Assembly (NCBI RefSeq): GCF_006439015.1
Contig: NZ_RCZG01000001.1
Coordinates: 1 to 64,000 of the forward strand
Origin: Mycolicibacterium hodleri
Lineage (GTDB): Bacteria > Actinomycetota > Actinomycetes > Mycobacteriales > Mycobacteriaceae
Length of the DNA stretch: 64,000 nt
Reading direction: 5' to 3'
Shown: piece after piece, positions 47,515 through 56,360 of the stretch
Position numbering within the stretch: the first letter of the stretch is position 1
Layout of the letters: each line of letters begins with the position of its first letter
Translations under genes and position numbers: made by a program
The notes under the pieces: generated by a model
Databases searched by the model: none
What the model saw: only the letters and a program-made list of their open reading frames with translations
Told to the model about the DNA's origin: nothing

Positions 47515-48302
47515 AGGTGACTGGGAAAATCGCGGTCACGGGTGGTGGACAGGGTTTAGGGGCAGCCCTGGCGAAGCGGTTCGCCGATGACGGCGCTCGA
47601 GTCGTCGTACTCGATCTCAACGCGGAGACCGTACGGTCAGTCGCCGCCGCCATCGGTGGGCGAGCATTCACGTGCGACGTCGGCGTCCGCGAGCAACTGG
47701 ATTCGGCGATCGACACCATCGAAGACGTGATCGGGCCCATCGATCTGTTCTGTTCGAACGCAGCGATCTTCGGTGGCGATGGCAGCAGCGGTCTGGCCGA
47801 GACGCCGGATGCCCTGTGGGAGTCGGCAATCAACATCAATTTGATGTCGCACATCTGGGCGGCCACGAAACTCGTGCCGCTTATGGAGGGAAGGGGCGGT
47901 GGGTATTTTCTGCAGGTGCTCTCTGCCGCTGGCCTCATCACCGGACCTTCACCGTTGTCCTACACAGTCACCAAGCATGCAGGCATCGGGTTCGCCGAGT
48001 GGTTGTCGATCAACCACCGGCACAACGGGATCGGGGTGTCGTGTCTCTGTCCGACGGCGGTTGCGACTCCTCAACTCGCGCTACCGGCCGCCAACGAAGA
48101 GGACGAGCGCATCCGGGCGCAGGTAGGCCTCATCCAAACCCCCGAAGAAGTCGCCGACATCACCATCCGGGGCTTGGCTGAGGAGACGTTCCTGATCCTG
48201 CCGAACGAGCGGCTCGGTACGTCGTTCCTGCACAAGGCGCAGGACTACGATCGCTGCCTCGATCACACCGCCCGCCGCGTCACGGCAATGAGGGTTATGT
48301 GA
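47511..48302 (+). CDS. SDR-family oxidoreductase
   Basis: 263 residues. TGGGQGLGA cofactor motif, DLFCSNAAIFGGDG in place of NNAG, and YTVTKHAGI as YxxxK. The GTG at 47511 overlaps the TetR stop; the longer frame is shadow. It is coupled with another SDR downstream, so two successive alcohol/ketone steps are likely. Confidence 0.87.
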   Translation: MKVTGKIAVTGGGQGLGAALAKRFADDGARVVVLDLNAETVRSVAAAIGGRAFTCDVGVREQLDSAIDTIEDVIGPIDLFCSNAAIFGGDGSSGLAETPDALWESAININLMSHIWAATKLVPLMEGRGGGYFLQVLSAAGLITGPSPLSYTVTKHAGIGFAEWLSINHRHNGIGVSCLCPTAVATPQLALPAANEEDERIRAQVGLIQTPEEVADITIRGLAEETFLILPNERLGTSFLHKAQDYDRCLDHTARRVTAMRVM

Positions 48303-49060
48303 ACGTGTTCGATCTGACCGGCCGCCTCGCCGTTGTCACGTGTGGCAGCCGAGGCATCGGACGTTCGATTGCGCAGGGGTTCGCCGAAGCCGGCGCCTCG
48401 GTGGTGATCGACAGTCGAAAGCTCGACGCATGTGAGGCTGCGGCTACGGAGATCAGGGCGTCTACGGGTCAGCGCGCCGAACCGATCACCTGTCACGTCG
48501 GCCACTGGGTGGCTTGTGATGCGTTGGCAGACAGCGTCTATGGGATGTTCGGCCGCTGCGATATTCTGGTGAACAGCGCCGGGATGTCGCCGCTGTACCC
48601 CGATCTCGCATCGGTGACCGAGGAGTACTACGACAAGGTGTCCTCGGTAAATCTCAAGGGCCCATTCCGGTTGAGCTCGGTGATCGGGTCGAGGATGGCG
48701 CAGGGGGCTGGCGGCAGCATCATCAACGTGAGCACCATCGGCTCCCTGCGGCCCAATGCCAACGAACTCGTCTACGCGTGCGCGAAGGCCGGTCTGAACG
48801 CGCTGACCATCGGTCTGGCCGACGCGTTCGGACCCACCGTGCGGTCGAATGCGATTCTTCCTGGCGCCATCGCCACCGACATCGCCAAGACGTGGCCGCC
48901 GGAGATGATCCGACGGGCGGTCGACGGAGTTCCGTTGGGCCGCATGGGCACCCCGGACGACTTCACCGGCACCGCACTGTGGCTGGCCAGCGATGCGTCG
49001 GCCTTCGTGACTGGAGAACTGGTCCGTGTCGACGGCGGTTCCTACCGCCAAACCAGCTGA
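48299..49060 (+). CDS. SDR-family oxidoreductase
   Basis: 253 residues. The first motif is TCGSRGIGRS, a slight departure from TGxxxGIG; VNSAGMSPLY and the catalytic VYACAKAGLNALT are present, along with the conserved C-terminal ALWLASDASAFVTGELVRVD. GTG 48299 overlaps the previous stop. Substrate unknown, probably a 3-hydroxyacyl-CoA or cyclic alcohol. Confidence 0.88.
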   Translation: MNVFDLTGRLAVVTCGSRGIGRSIAQGFAEAGASVVIDSRKLDACEAAATEIRASTGQRAEPITCHVGHWVACDALADSVYGMFGRCDILVNSAGMSPLYPDLASVTEEYYDKVSSVNLKGPFRLSSVIGSRMAQGAGGSIINVSTIGSLRPNANELVYACAKAGLNALTIGLADAFGPTVRSNAILPGAIATDIAKTWPPEMIRRAVDGVPLGRMGTPDDFTGTALWLASDASAFVTGELVRVDGGSYRQTS

Positions 49061-49082
49061 CCGAAGGACAGGAGCCCAGCAC

Positions 49083-50315
49083 TTGATCGACTTCACCGTT
49101 CCCGTCGAGATCGTCGAACTACGCACGCGGGTAGCTAGATTCATCGACGACGACGTGCTGCCGGCCGAAGCGCAGGTCGGGTCCCGGCCCTATATGGACA
49201 TCGTCGGAGAACTGCAACCGAGGGCACGGGCCGCCGGTTTGTGGTGCCCCTTCATCCCCAAGGAGTGGGGCGGAATGGGCCTCGGTCACCTTGCCAACGC
49301 CATCGTCCAGGTCGAGGTCGGGCGATCACATCTCGCGGCATGGGCGATGAACTGCATGGGTCCGCAGGACGCCACCATGCTCACCCTCCTCGAACTCGGC
49401 AGCGACGAGCAGAAGGAGCGCTACCTCAAACCGCTGATCAACGCCGATCGGCGGATCTGCTTCGCGATGACCGAACGTGCGGCCGGATCAGACGCCACCG
49501 GCATGCAGACCACGGCCGTGCGTGACGGCGACGACTGGATCCTCAACGGTGAGAAGTGGTTCACCAGCGGCGCCAGTCGGTCGGATCTCGTCCTGGTCAT
49601 GGCGAAGACCGATCCCGATGCCCACCGGCACCGGCAGTTCAGCACCTTCCTCCTCGAACTGCCCGCTGACGGTTTCCGAATCGTCCGGGACATACCGACG
49701 TTGCACGATGCCGTCGATCACCGTTTCGAGGACGAGTTCGTCACCGGGCATGCCGAGATCGAACTGGTCAACGTACGGGTCCCGCACGCGAACCTGCTCG
49801 GCGAGCAGGGTGGTGGCTTCGCGACCGGACAACACCGTCTTGGATACGGCAGGCTCCGGCATGGCATGTGGAGCATCGCCCGCGCGCAAGCGGCCCTCGA
49901 CCTCGCCGCCGAATACGCCAACAATCGCGAAACGTTCGGCAAGAAGGTTGGCGAACGCCAAGGCGTGCAATGGATGCTCGCCGATTGTGGGCGCGACCTC
50001 TACATCGCCCGGTTGATGATCCTGCACATCGCGTATCGCATGGAGAACGGCCTCGACATCGGCCAAGAGAATTCGATCGCCAAGAACTTCGTCGCCGACA
50101 TGCTCAGCAAGGTCGTGGACACGTCGGTGCAGATCCACGGTGCCCTCGGCTACACCATGGACACGCCGTTGGCGGCCTGGTATGCCGAGGTCCGGATGCA
50201 GCACTTGGTCGACGGACCCGACGAGGTGCACCGCTGGCGCATCGGCAGAAACATCCTGGCCGCCCAGCAGAAGAACGGTACGACGGCGTCGGCGGTCGGC
50301 GGCGATCTGTTCTAG
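49083..50315 (+). CDS. Acyl-CoA dehydrogenase (ACAD10/11-like)
   Basis: 410 residues from TTG 49083, which has AGGAG about 9 bases upstream; the ATG-type frame at 49026 overlaps the SDR. Motifs: CFAMTERAAGSDATGMQTTA, WILNGEKWFTSGASRSDLVL and QHLVDGPDEVHRWRIGRNIL. It resembles the group of FadE enzymes paired with phosphotransferase-like kinases (the kinase pseudogene at 45824 may have been that partner). Confidence 0.88.
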   Translation: MIDFTVPVEIVELRTRVARFIDDDVLPAEAQVGSRPYMDIVGELQPRARAAGLWCPFIPKEWGGMGLGHLANAIVQVEVGRSHLAAWAMNCMGPQDATMLTLLELGSDEQKERYLKPLINADRRICFAMTERAAGSDATGMQTTAVRDGDDWILNGEKWFTSGASRSDLVLVMAKTDPDAHRHRQFSTFLLELPADGFRIVRDIPTLHDAVDHRFEDEFVTGHAEIELVNVRVPHANLLGEQGGGFATGQHRLGYGRLRHGMWSIARAQAALDLAAEYANNRETFGKKVGERQGVQWMLADCGRDLYIARLMILHIAYRMENGLDIGQENSIAKNFVADMLSKVVDTSVQIHGALGYTMDTPLAAWYAEVRMQHLVDGPDEVHRWRIGRNILAAQQKNGTTASAVGGDLF

Positions 50316-50342
50316 CCACTTGAACTGGCCCAGCTGGCTCAG

Positions 50343-50353
50343 CTATACATGTA
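50343..50353. promoter_or_regulatory. CTATACATGTA element
   Basis: CTATACATGTA with the palindromic core TACATGTA lies 38 bases upstream of the DUF35 gene at 50391. It matches 10 of 11 bases at 44854-44864. Confidence 0.35.
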
Positions 50354-50390
50354 CAGTCGAGCGCATCGGTAGTGGAATGAAGGGTCATAG

Positions 50391-50810
50391 ATGACGTCAG
50401 CACGGCAGGTACCGGTTACCGAGGGCCTCTTCACCTGGCCATCGGACTCCCCTCAGCTGATCGGCTCGGAACTCGACGGCGTGATCTCGTTTCCGGCGCG
50501 TGCCGGTGAACCCGAGCGACTACTCGCCACGCGGGGAACGCTGTGGGCGTTCACCACTCAGCAGTTCCGACCACCTTCGCCGCCGTATGACGGAAACGAC
50601 ACCGCAGAGACGTTCCAGCCCTTCGCGCTGGGCTACGTCGAACTGCCGGGAGAACTTCTCATTCAAGCCCGGTTCACCGAACCCGACCCGGCCAAGCTGA
50701 TCATCGGCCAGGAGATGGAACTGCGGATCGTCCCGTACACCACCCGAGAGGACGGCACTGAAGTGCTGACTTACGCGTTTGCCCCAGTTTCAGACGAGGT
50801 GTCCCGATGA
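50391..50810 (+). CDS. DUF35 OB-fold protein without zinc ribbon
   Basis: 139 residues. The OB-fold part is clear (GTLWAFTTQQFRPPSPPYDG, PFALGYVELPGELLIQARF, IGQEMELRIVPY). DUF35 proteins normally start with a rubredoxin-like zinc ribbon of four Cys; this one has none in its whole length and the segment is shortened to GVISFPARAGEPERL. It overlaps the thiolase-fold gene by 4 bp, its expected partner. Confidence 0.85.
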   Translation: MTSARQVPVTEGLFTWPSDSPQLIGSELDGVISFPARAGEPERLLATRGTLWAFTTQQFRPPSPPYDGNDTAETFQPFALGYVELPGELLIQARFTEPDPAKLIIGQEMELRIVPYTTREDGTEVLTYAFAPVSDEVSR

Positions 50811-51955
50811 GCAATGACGTAGCGATCATCGGAACCGGGCTTCATCCGTTCGGCAGGCATGGCGACAAGCTGGCCCTCGAGATGGGTGCCGACGCAGCCA
50901 AGGACGCCCTGGCGGACGCCGGTACCGAATGGTCGGCGGTACAGACCGCATTCGTGGGCAGCTACGAGGTGTCCAATCCCGATGCGATCACCGGTTGGCT
51001 TGGGCTGACCGGTATTCCAGTGCGCGGGGTGTTCAATGGGTGCGCTACCGGCGGCACCTCGATACAGATGGCCGCGGCCGCCATCCGCAACGGCGAGGCC
51101 GACATCGCGATGGCCATCGGCTTCGACAAGCATCCCCGCGGTGCGTTCGCAGCCGACCCGTCCGTGGTGGGCTTGCCCGCGTGGTACGGCCAGACCGGTC
51201 TGTTTCTGACCACGCACTTCTTCGGCACCAAGATCAATCGATACATGGGACTGCACGGCATCTCGGCGGAGACCGTTGCGAAGATCGCCGCCAAGAATCT
51301 GCACAACGGATCCATCACGCCGCATGCCTGGCGCCGCAAGCCGGCGTCTGTCGATTCGATCCTGAACGACCTGGTGGTCAACTACCCGCTGACCCGGTCG
51401 ATGTACTGCGGACCGTGCGAAGGCGCCGCGGCCTTGGTGCTGTGCCGCGGCGATCTTGCGCACAAGTACACCAAGACACCAGTATTCGTGCGCGCGGCGG
51501 AGTTGCGGAGCCGCCGCTACGGTGCGTTCGAACTGCAGAGTCCGTCATTGCCGTTGGAAACGGCCCCGAGCCCGACCGTCGATGCGTCGACGGCGGCCTA
51601 CGAGACGGCGGGCATCGGACCCGATGACGTCGACGTGGCCCAACTGCAGGATACCGATGCCGGCTCCGAGCTGATTCACATGGCGGAGAACGGTTTCTGC
51701 GCCGACGGTGATCAGGAGAAGTGGATCGCTGACGGCGCCACCGAGATCGGTGGCCGGCTGCCGGTCAACACCGATGGCGGTCTGATCGCCAACGGTGAAC
51801 CCATCGGTGCCTCTGGCCTGCGTCAGATCCGTGAGATCGTGCTGCAGCTGCAAGGCCGCGCCGGTGATCGGCAGGTTGGTGGCGACCCGCGGGTGGGCTA
51901 TACCCACCTTTACGGAGCACCCGGCGCCTCGGCTGTGACGATCCTGAGCCGCTGA
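50807..51955 (+). CDS. Thiolase-fold lipid-transfer-type protein with altered His/Cys motifs
   Basis: 382 residues of the SCP-x/Ltp thiolase group. The Cys nucleophile position is present (NGCATGGTSIQMAAAA), but the HDCF motif reads LQDTDAGSELIHMAENGF and the GHP motif reads NGEPIGASGLRQI. Those changes remove two residues of classical thiolase catalysis, as in retro-aldolase-like members. With its DUF35 partner it is probably a C-C lyase or acyl-CoA binder. Confidence 0.85.
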   Translation: MSNDVAIIGTGLHPFGRHGDKLALEMGADAAKDALADAGTEWSAVQTAFVGSYEVSNPDAITGWLGLTGIPVRGVFNGCATGGTSIQMAAAAIRNGEADIAMAIGFDKHPRGAFAADPSVVGLPAWYGQTGLFLTTHFFGTKINRYMGLHGISAETVAKIAAKNLHNGSITPHAWRRKPASVDSILNDLVVNYPLTRSMYCGPCEGAAALVLCRGDLAHKYTKTPVFVRAAELRSRRYGAFELQSPSLPLETAPSPTVDASTAAYETAGIGPDDVDVAQLQDTDAGSELIHMAENGFCADGDQEKWIADGATEIGGRLPVNTDGGLIANGEPIGASGLRQIREIVLQLQGRAGDRQVGGDPRVGYTHLYGAPGASAVTILSR

Positions 51956-51981
51956 GAGCGTAGGCGCGGCCCTATGGTGCA

Positions 51982-52605
51982 TCATTCGCCGCGGTGGGCC
52001 AAACCATGCAGCATGTATTGGGTGAGCTCGGACAGTAGTTCTTCGCGCGTCGTCGGGGGGCCGAGCGGAAACAGCACCTCCTGGTGCACGGCAGCGGACA
52101 GCACCAAGCCGAAGGTCAGACGCGCGGCCAGTGCCGGATCCACCCCAGGGAAGTGACGTTCGGTGATGCCTTCGTTGATCATCACTTCCATCTGGCCGAA
52201 CAACTGCTGCAGACGCATGTCGAACTCGGGTTCGTGGGCCCTGGTGGCCAGCAGCACCGAGATCATCAATCGGTTCGCATGCAGAAAGTCGTACAGACCA
52301 GCAACGTACTCGAGGGCAATGTCAGTCATCGGTCCGTCGGCGTCCCGCGATGACCACACTCGGGAATAGGCGCTGATGAACGCCTCGAAGGGCACGAACA
52401 CCGCCTCTTCGAACAACTTGGCCTTCGTGCCGAAGTTTCGGAAGAGCAAATGTTCGGCAACTCCCGCCCTGGCGGCCAGTTCGCGGGTCGAGGCACCTGC
52501 GTAGCCGCGTTCGGAGAACACGTCTCGCGCCGCAGTGAGGATGAGAGCGCGAATCTCGCTGCTGCTTCGGCGGGTGCGGGCACCCGGATCACTTCTCGCA
52601 ACCAC
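51982..52605 (-). CDS. TetR-family regulator
   Basis: 207 residues. HTH: LILTAARDVFSERGYAGAST and AARAGVAEHLLFRNFGTKAK; the C-terminal domain is helical. It is divergent from the Rieske operon and separated by 147 bp with two dyads, so it is the likely repressor of that operon and of itself. Confidence 0.88.
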   Translation of the reverse strand: MVARSDPGARTRRSSSEIRALILTAARDVFSERGYAGASTRELAARAGVAEHLLFRNFGTKAKLFEEAVFVPFEAFISAYSRVWSSRDADGPMTDIALEYVAGLYDFLHANRLMISVLLATRAHEPEFDMRLQQLFGQMEVMINEGITERHFPGVDPALAARLTFGLVLSAAVHQEVLFPLGPPTTREELLSELTQYMLHGLAHRGE

Positions 52606-52662
52606 GGTTCGCCTCCGATCGACCTCTCGTGCACTGTCTCACAGGAAGCGGAAGAAGTGATC

Positions 52663-52737
52663 GCCAGCCGTGGGGTGTTGACAAGGGTGGCTGGCTTAAG
52701 ACACCATCCACTATCTAGGGAGTTATGACGTGCGTCA
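52663..52737. promoter_or_regulatory. Two dyads in TetR/Rieske divergent region
   Basis: GCCAGCC (52663-52669) and GGCTGGC (52689-52695) form one inverted repeat, with TTGACA at 52678-52683 inside it. TGACGTGCGTCA (52726-52737; TGACG/CGTCA arms) is a second, 15 bases before the Rieske start. GAGGAG at about 52741-52746 is the ribosome site. Confidence 0.5.
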
Positions 52738-52752
52738 CTTGAGGAGTCAATT

Positions 52753-54153
52753 GTGGTCCCGCCCGAGCAGTCCACCGCGCTTGTACCTTCGTCGACCGCA
52801 GCCCAGGCGTCGCCTCTGAGCAGTGCCACTGTCCGGGATGACTTCGTCCCCAAGGAGGCTTACTTCTCGCCGGAGTATCTGCGGTTGGAGAAGGACCTAT
52901 TGTGGCCGCGGGTGTGGCAGGTGGCATGTCGGGTCGAGGAGATCCCGAACACGGGAGACTTCGTGACCTACGAGGTGGCTGACGAGTCGATCATCGTTTC
53001 GCGTCTCGACTCCGACACGATCGTGGCGTACTACAACGTGTGCCAGCACCGTGGTCGAAAGTTGACCGAAGGGTGCGGCAACGCCAAAAACTTCTTCTGC
53101 AGATTTCACGGCTGGCGGTGGGACCTCGATGGCAGCCCGCGCGAGGTTGTCGACCGCGATGATTACGGTGCCGTGTTGCAGGACAGAGACATCCGACTCA
53201 AAGACGTGAAGTGTGACACCTGGGGCGGGTTCGTCTTCGTCACCATGGAGGCTGACCCGGTGCCGCTTCGCGAGTACCTGGATCCCGTTCCGGACATCTT
53301 CGATAACTATGACTTCGACCAGATGCGCTATCGCTGGTCGAAAACGGTTGTCCTGCCATGCAATTGGAAAGTCGCGCTGGAGGCGTTCAACGAGGGCTAT
53401 CACGTCCAAGCAACGCACCCTCAACTGTTGCGGTACAACGACGATTGGACCGTCAGCGAATCCTTCGGCAAGCACTCCATGTTCACCTATCCACCTGACA
53501 ACCGGCCACTGGGATTCCCTTCGCGCAGACTAGGAGGCGACGTCCCCGATGATCTTCGCGGCGGATTGATCGACTTCATGAAGATGATGGAGCAGGACCT
53601 GCGTGCGATCTATTCGACGCGTGACGTCGAAGCGGCCCAGCGGCTGCTGTCGGACGTCCCCGAAGGCACCGAGCCGACCAACGTCCTGATGCAGCTGATG
53701 TCGTTCCAGCGCGACGCGGCCATCGAGGATGGGGCGGGTTGGCCGGACGGGTTGACCTTCGAGAACATCGTCCGGGCAGGCATCGACTGGCACATGTTCC
53801 CGAACCTGATCGTGCTGCCCTACATGGACGGAAGCCTTTGGTACCGGGCGCGGCCAAACGGTGATGACCCAGACAGCTGCATCTTCGACGTGTGGTCGTT
53901 GGCTCGGTATGCACCGGGGGCGGAGCCAGTCCTCAATCGCGAGTTCTACTCGGACTGGCGGGATCACGACGACTGGGGCCGGATCCTGCCGCAAGACTTC
54001 CAGAACATGGATGCCGTCCAGCAGGGCATGAAGTCGCGTGGGTTCGCCGGGTCGCGCACCAACCCGATTCAAGAGAAGCCGATCTCGAACTTTCACCGGG
54101 TACTGCACGAGTACCTCGGCACCGCCAAGAGCCAGGGAGCAGCCCATGAGTGA
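52753..54153 (+). CDS. Rieske oxygenase alpha subunit
   Basis: 466 residues from GTG 52753. Rieske ligands Cys97, His99, Cys116 and His119 (CQHRG and CRFHGW), and the iron site in EAFNEGYHVQATHP. The long catalytic domain matches aromatic-ring or sterol-type hydroxylating oxygenases larger than KshA. No ferredoxin or reductase gene is nearby. Its last 8 bases overlap the E1-alpha gene, so oxygenation and the ThDP enzyme are encoded together. Confidence 0.9.
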   Translation: MVPPEQSTALVPSSTAAQASPLSSATVRDDFVPKEAYFSPEYLRLEKDLLWPRVWQVACRVEEIPNTGDFVTYEVADESIIVSRLDSDTIVAYYNVCQHRGRKLTEGCGNAKNFFCRFHGWRWDLDGSPREVVDRDDYGAVLQDRDIRLKDVKCDTWGGFVFVTMEADPVPLREYLDPVPDIFDNYDFDQMRYRWSKTVVLPCNWKVALEAFNEGYHVQATHPQLLRYNDDWTVSESFGKHSMFTYPPDNRPLGFPSRRLGGDVPDDLRGGLIDFMKMMEQDLRAIYSTRDVEAAQRLLSDVPEGTEPTNVLMQLMSFQRDAAIEDGAGWPDGLTFENIVRAGIDWHMFPNLIVLPYMDGSLWYRARPNGDDPDSCIFDVWSLARYAPGAEPVLNREFYSDWRDHDDWGRILPQDFQNMDAVQQGMKSRGFAGSRTNPIQEKPISNFHRVLHEYLGTAKSQGAAHE

Positions 54154-55123
54154 CGTCACCGCGGAAACCTTGCTCACCGTCTACGCCAAGGCGACGTTGA
54201 TCAAGCAGACCGACGAACGGATCCGCAGCCTGCTGGGTTCGGGCGCACTGGCCATCTCGTACTACTCCCCACGGGGTCAGGAGATCGTCGCAGCAGCTAC
54301 CGCGCTGAGTCTGCGACCCGAGGACTACGTCGTGACGACCTACCGCGGTGCTCACGACCAGATTGCCAAGGGACTTCCGCTGCGGTTGCTGTTCGCCGAG
54401 CTGTTCGGCAAGTCCACCGGGGCCTGCAAGGGCAAGGGCGGATCTATGCACATCACACATCCGGAGTCGGGAATCATGTTGACCACCGGGGTGGTCGGCA
54501 GCGGGCTGCCCATCGCCAACGGCTTGGCGCTGGCCTCGCAGATCCGCGATGACGGTCGGGTCACGGTGGTGAACTTCGGTGACGGCGCCACCAACATCGG
54601 GGCGTTCCACGAGTCGTTGAACATGGCGTCGCTGTGGAAGCTCCCGATCGTGTTCCTTTGTCAGAATAACGGTTACGCCGAACACACCACATACGCCAAC
54701 GGCACCACGAGCCGCACGGTCGCCGACCGGGCACAGAGCTACCAGATGCCGGGCGTCACCGTCGATGGCAACGATCCCACGGCGATGTTCCTCGCCGCCC
54801 GCGACGCGATCGAATGCGCGCGGTCCGGTCGAGGGCCAACCCTGTTGGAGGCAAAGACCTTCCGATTCATGGGCCACTTCTACGGCGACGACAGTAGCTA
54901 TATCGACCAAGGCATCTACGACGACTTCCTGGGTCGTGACCCGGTGCCGGCTCTGCGGGCAGCACTGATAGCTGGCGGCCACGCGTCCGAGTCCGACCTA
55001 TCAGCAATCGAATCGGCTTCCGAGTCCGAAATACAGGATGCCCTGCAGTTCGCCATAGACAGCCCAGATCCGGAACTTGCCGAGATCGGTCGCGACATCT
55101 ACGCCACGGAGGTCGGAGTATGA
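54146..55123 (+). CDS. E1-alpha subunit, acetoin/2-oxoacid dehydrogenase type
   Basis: 325 residues. The ThDP motif is complete: GDGATNIGAFHESLNMA opens it and VFLCQNNGYAEH closes it, and the substrate-loop SPRGQEIVAAATALSL and RGAHDQIAKGL are present. Size and motifs fit AcoA-type E1 rather than the longer pyruvate E1. The enzyme would decarboxylate a 2-oxoacid or cleave an alpha-diketone/acyloin and pass the acyl group to a lipoyl domain. ATG 54146 overlaps the Rieske stop. Confidence 0.9.
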   Translation: MSDVTAETLLTVYAKATLIKQTDERIRSLLGSGALAISYYSPRGQEIVAAATALSLRPEDYVVTTYRGAHDQIAKGLPLRLLFAELFGKSTGACKGKGGSMHITHPESGIMLTTGVVGSGLPIANGLALASQIRDDGRVTVVNFGDGATNIGAFHESLNMASLWKLPIVFLCQNNGYAEHTTYANGTTSRTVADRAQSYQMPGVTVDGNDPTAMFLAARDAIECARSGRGPTLLEAKTFRFMGHFYGDDSSYIDQGIYDDFLGRDPVPALRAALIAGGHASESDLSAIESASESEIQDALQFAIDSPDPELAEIGRDIYATEVGV

Positions 55124-56109
55124 GCACGCCCACCACGATCAATTTCGCGCAGGCCTCCAACCTCGCGATGGATGAGGCGCTGGGACTAGATGATTCGGTC
55201 TTCCTACTCGGGGAGGACATTGCCGACCGGGAAGGAGGCGGCGTCGCCCAGGTCACTACCGGGTTGTCGACCAAGTACGGAGTGAACCGCGTCCGCAGCA
55301 CGCCCATCAGCGAGCAAGCCATCGCCGGGGCAGCGGTCGGCGCAGCCATTGCCGGCATGCGGCCCGTCGCCGAGATCATGCTGATGAACTTCATCACGGT
55401 CGCAATGGATCAGATCGTCAACCACGCTGCCAAGATCCGCTTCATGTCCGGTGGTCAGACCAGCGTCCCGTTGACCATTCGAACGATGAGCGGTGCCGGG
55501 ATGGGCTCGGGCGGTCAACACTCCGACATGCTCGAAGCGTGGCTGGCGCACGTCCCGGGACTGAAGGTGGTGACCGGGTCCTCACCGGCCGAAGTCAAGG
55601 GGCTGCTGCTGTCCTGCATCCTGGACGACGACCCATGCGTCTTCGTCGAATGCATGCCGCAGTACTGGACACCCGGCCCCGCTCCCGAACCTGGCCTACG
55701 AATTCCGTTGGGGAAGGCCAATGTCCTGCGCGAAGGTTCGGATGTCTCGGTGATCTCCTACGGTCGGCCGATCGCGGACATCGTGCTGATTGCCGAATCG
55801 CTGGCCGGCGAGGGCATCAACGTCGAAATCGTCGATCTCCGGACGATTTCACCGCTCGACGAGACGACGGTCCTGAATTCGGTCGGCAAGACCAAACGCG
55901 CCGTCATCGTGCACGAGGCGATCGAGCAGTTCGGTGTCGGGGCCCAGGTGTCAGCTCGGATTGGCGAGGAGCTTCACGGCGAGCTGCTGGCGCCCACCAA
56001 GCGGGTGGCCTCGCGCAACAGCCCGGTCCCGTTCGCGAAGGTGTTGGAGAATGAATACCTCTACAAGGCCGCGGATATCGAGGGTGCGATCCGCAAGGCG
56101 GTGAGTTGA
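55120..56109 (+). CDS. E1-beta subunit
   Basis: 329 residues of the transketolase-like E1-beta fold: LGEDIADREGGGVAQVTTGL, RSTPISEQAIAGAAVG and VEIVDLRTISPLDETTVLNS near the C-terminal domain. It completes an alpha2beta2 ThDP enzyme with the gene upstream (ATGA overlap). The free lipoyl domain follows at 2 bp. Confidence 0.9.
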   Translation: MSTPTTINFAQASNLAMDEALGLDDSVFLLGEDIADREGGGVAQVTTGLSTKYGVNRVRSTPISEQAIAGAAVGAAIAGMRPVAEIMLMNFITVAMDQIVNHAAKIRFMSGGQTSVPLTIRTMSGAGMGSGGQHSDMLEAWLAHVPGLKVVTGSSPAEVKGLLLSCILDDDPCVFVECMPQYWTPGPAPEPGLRIPLGKANVLREGSDVSVISYGRPIADIVLIAESLAGEGINVEIVDLRTISPLDETTVLNSVGKTKRAVIVHEAIEQFGVGAQVSARIGEELHGELLAPTKRVASRNSPVPFAKVLENEYLYKAADIEGAIRKAVS

Positions 56110-56111
56110 CG

Positions 56112-56360
56112 ATGACCGTCGCGATAAGCATCCCCAAACTCGGCATGTCGATGAGTGAAAGAACCTTGAGCGAGTGGTTGGTCGAGGACGGCGAAGTCGT
56201 CGAGGTCGGCTCGCTGCTGTATGTCGTGGAAACCGACAAGACTCAGGTCGACATCGAGTCGCCTGCTGCCGGTACGGTCCGGTTGGTCGGCGAGGAGGGC
56301 GAGACGTATCCGGTCGGCACCCTCGTCGCGGAGATCGAACCGACCGGTGGCGCCCAGTGA
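56112..56360 (+). CDS. Stand-alone lipoyl-domain protein
   Basis: 82 residues, consisting of just one biotinyl/lipoyl domain. VVETDKTQVDIESPAAG gives Lys43 as lipoylation site (ETDKT pattern); SIPKLGMSMSERTLSEWLVE opens the fold. E2 proteins normally add a subunit-binding and an acyltransferase domain; neither exists here. The lipoyl arm may pass its acyl group to a distant E2, or be recycled by the cell's general E3. GTGA overlap couples it to the flavoprotein. Confidence 0.88.
   Translation: MTVAISIPKLGMSMSERTLSEWLVEDGEVVEVGSLLYVVETDKTQVDIESPAAGTVRLVGEEGETYPVGTLVAEIEPTGGAQ

Noticed and set aside
53933..54982. 349-codon minus-strand frame across Rieske/E1-alpha junction
   Set aside because: Antisense shadow; both plus-strand genes have complete catalytic motifs there.
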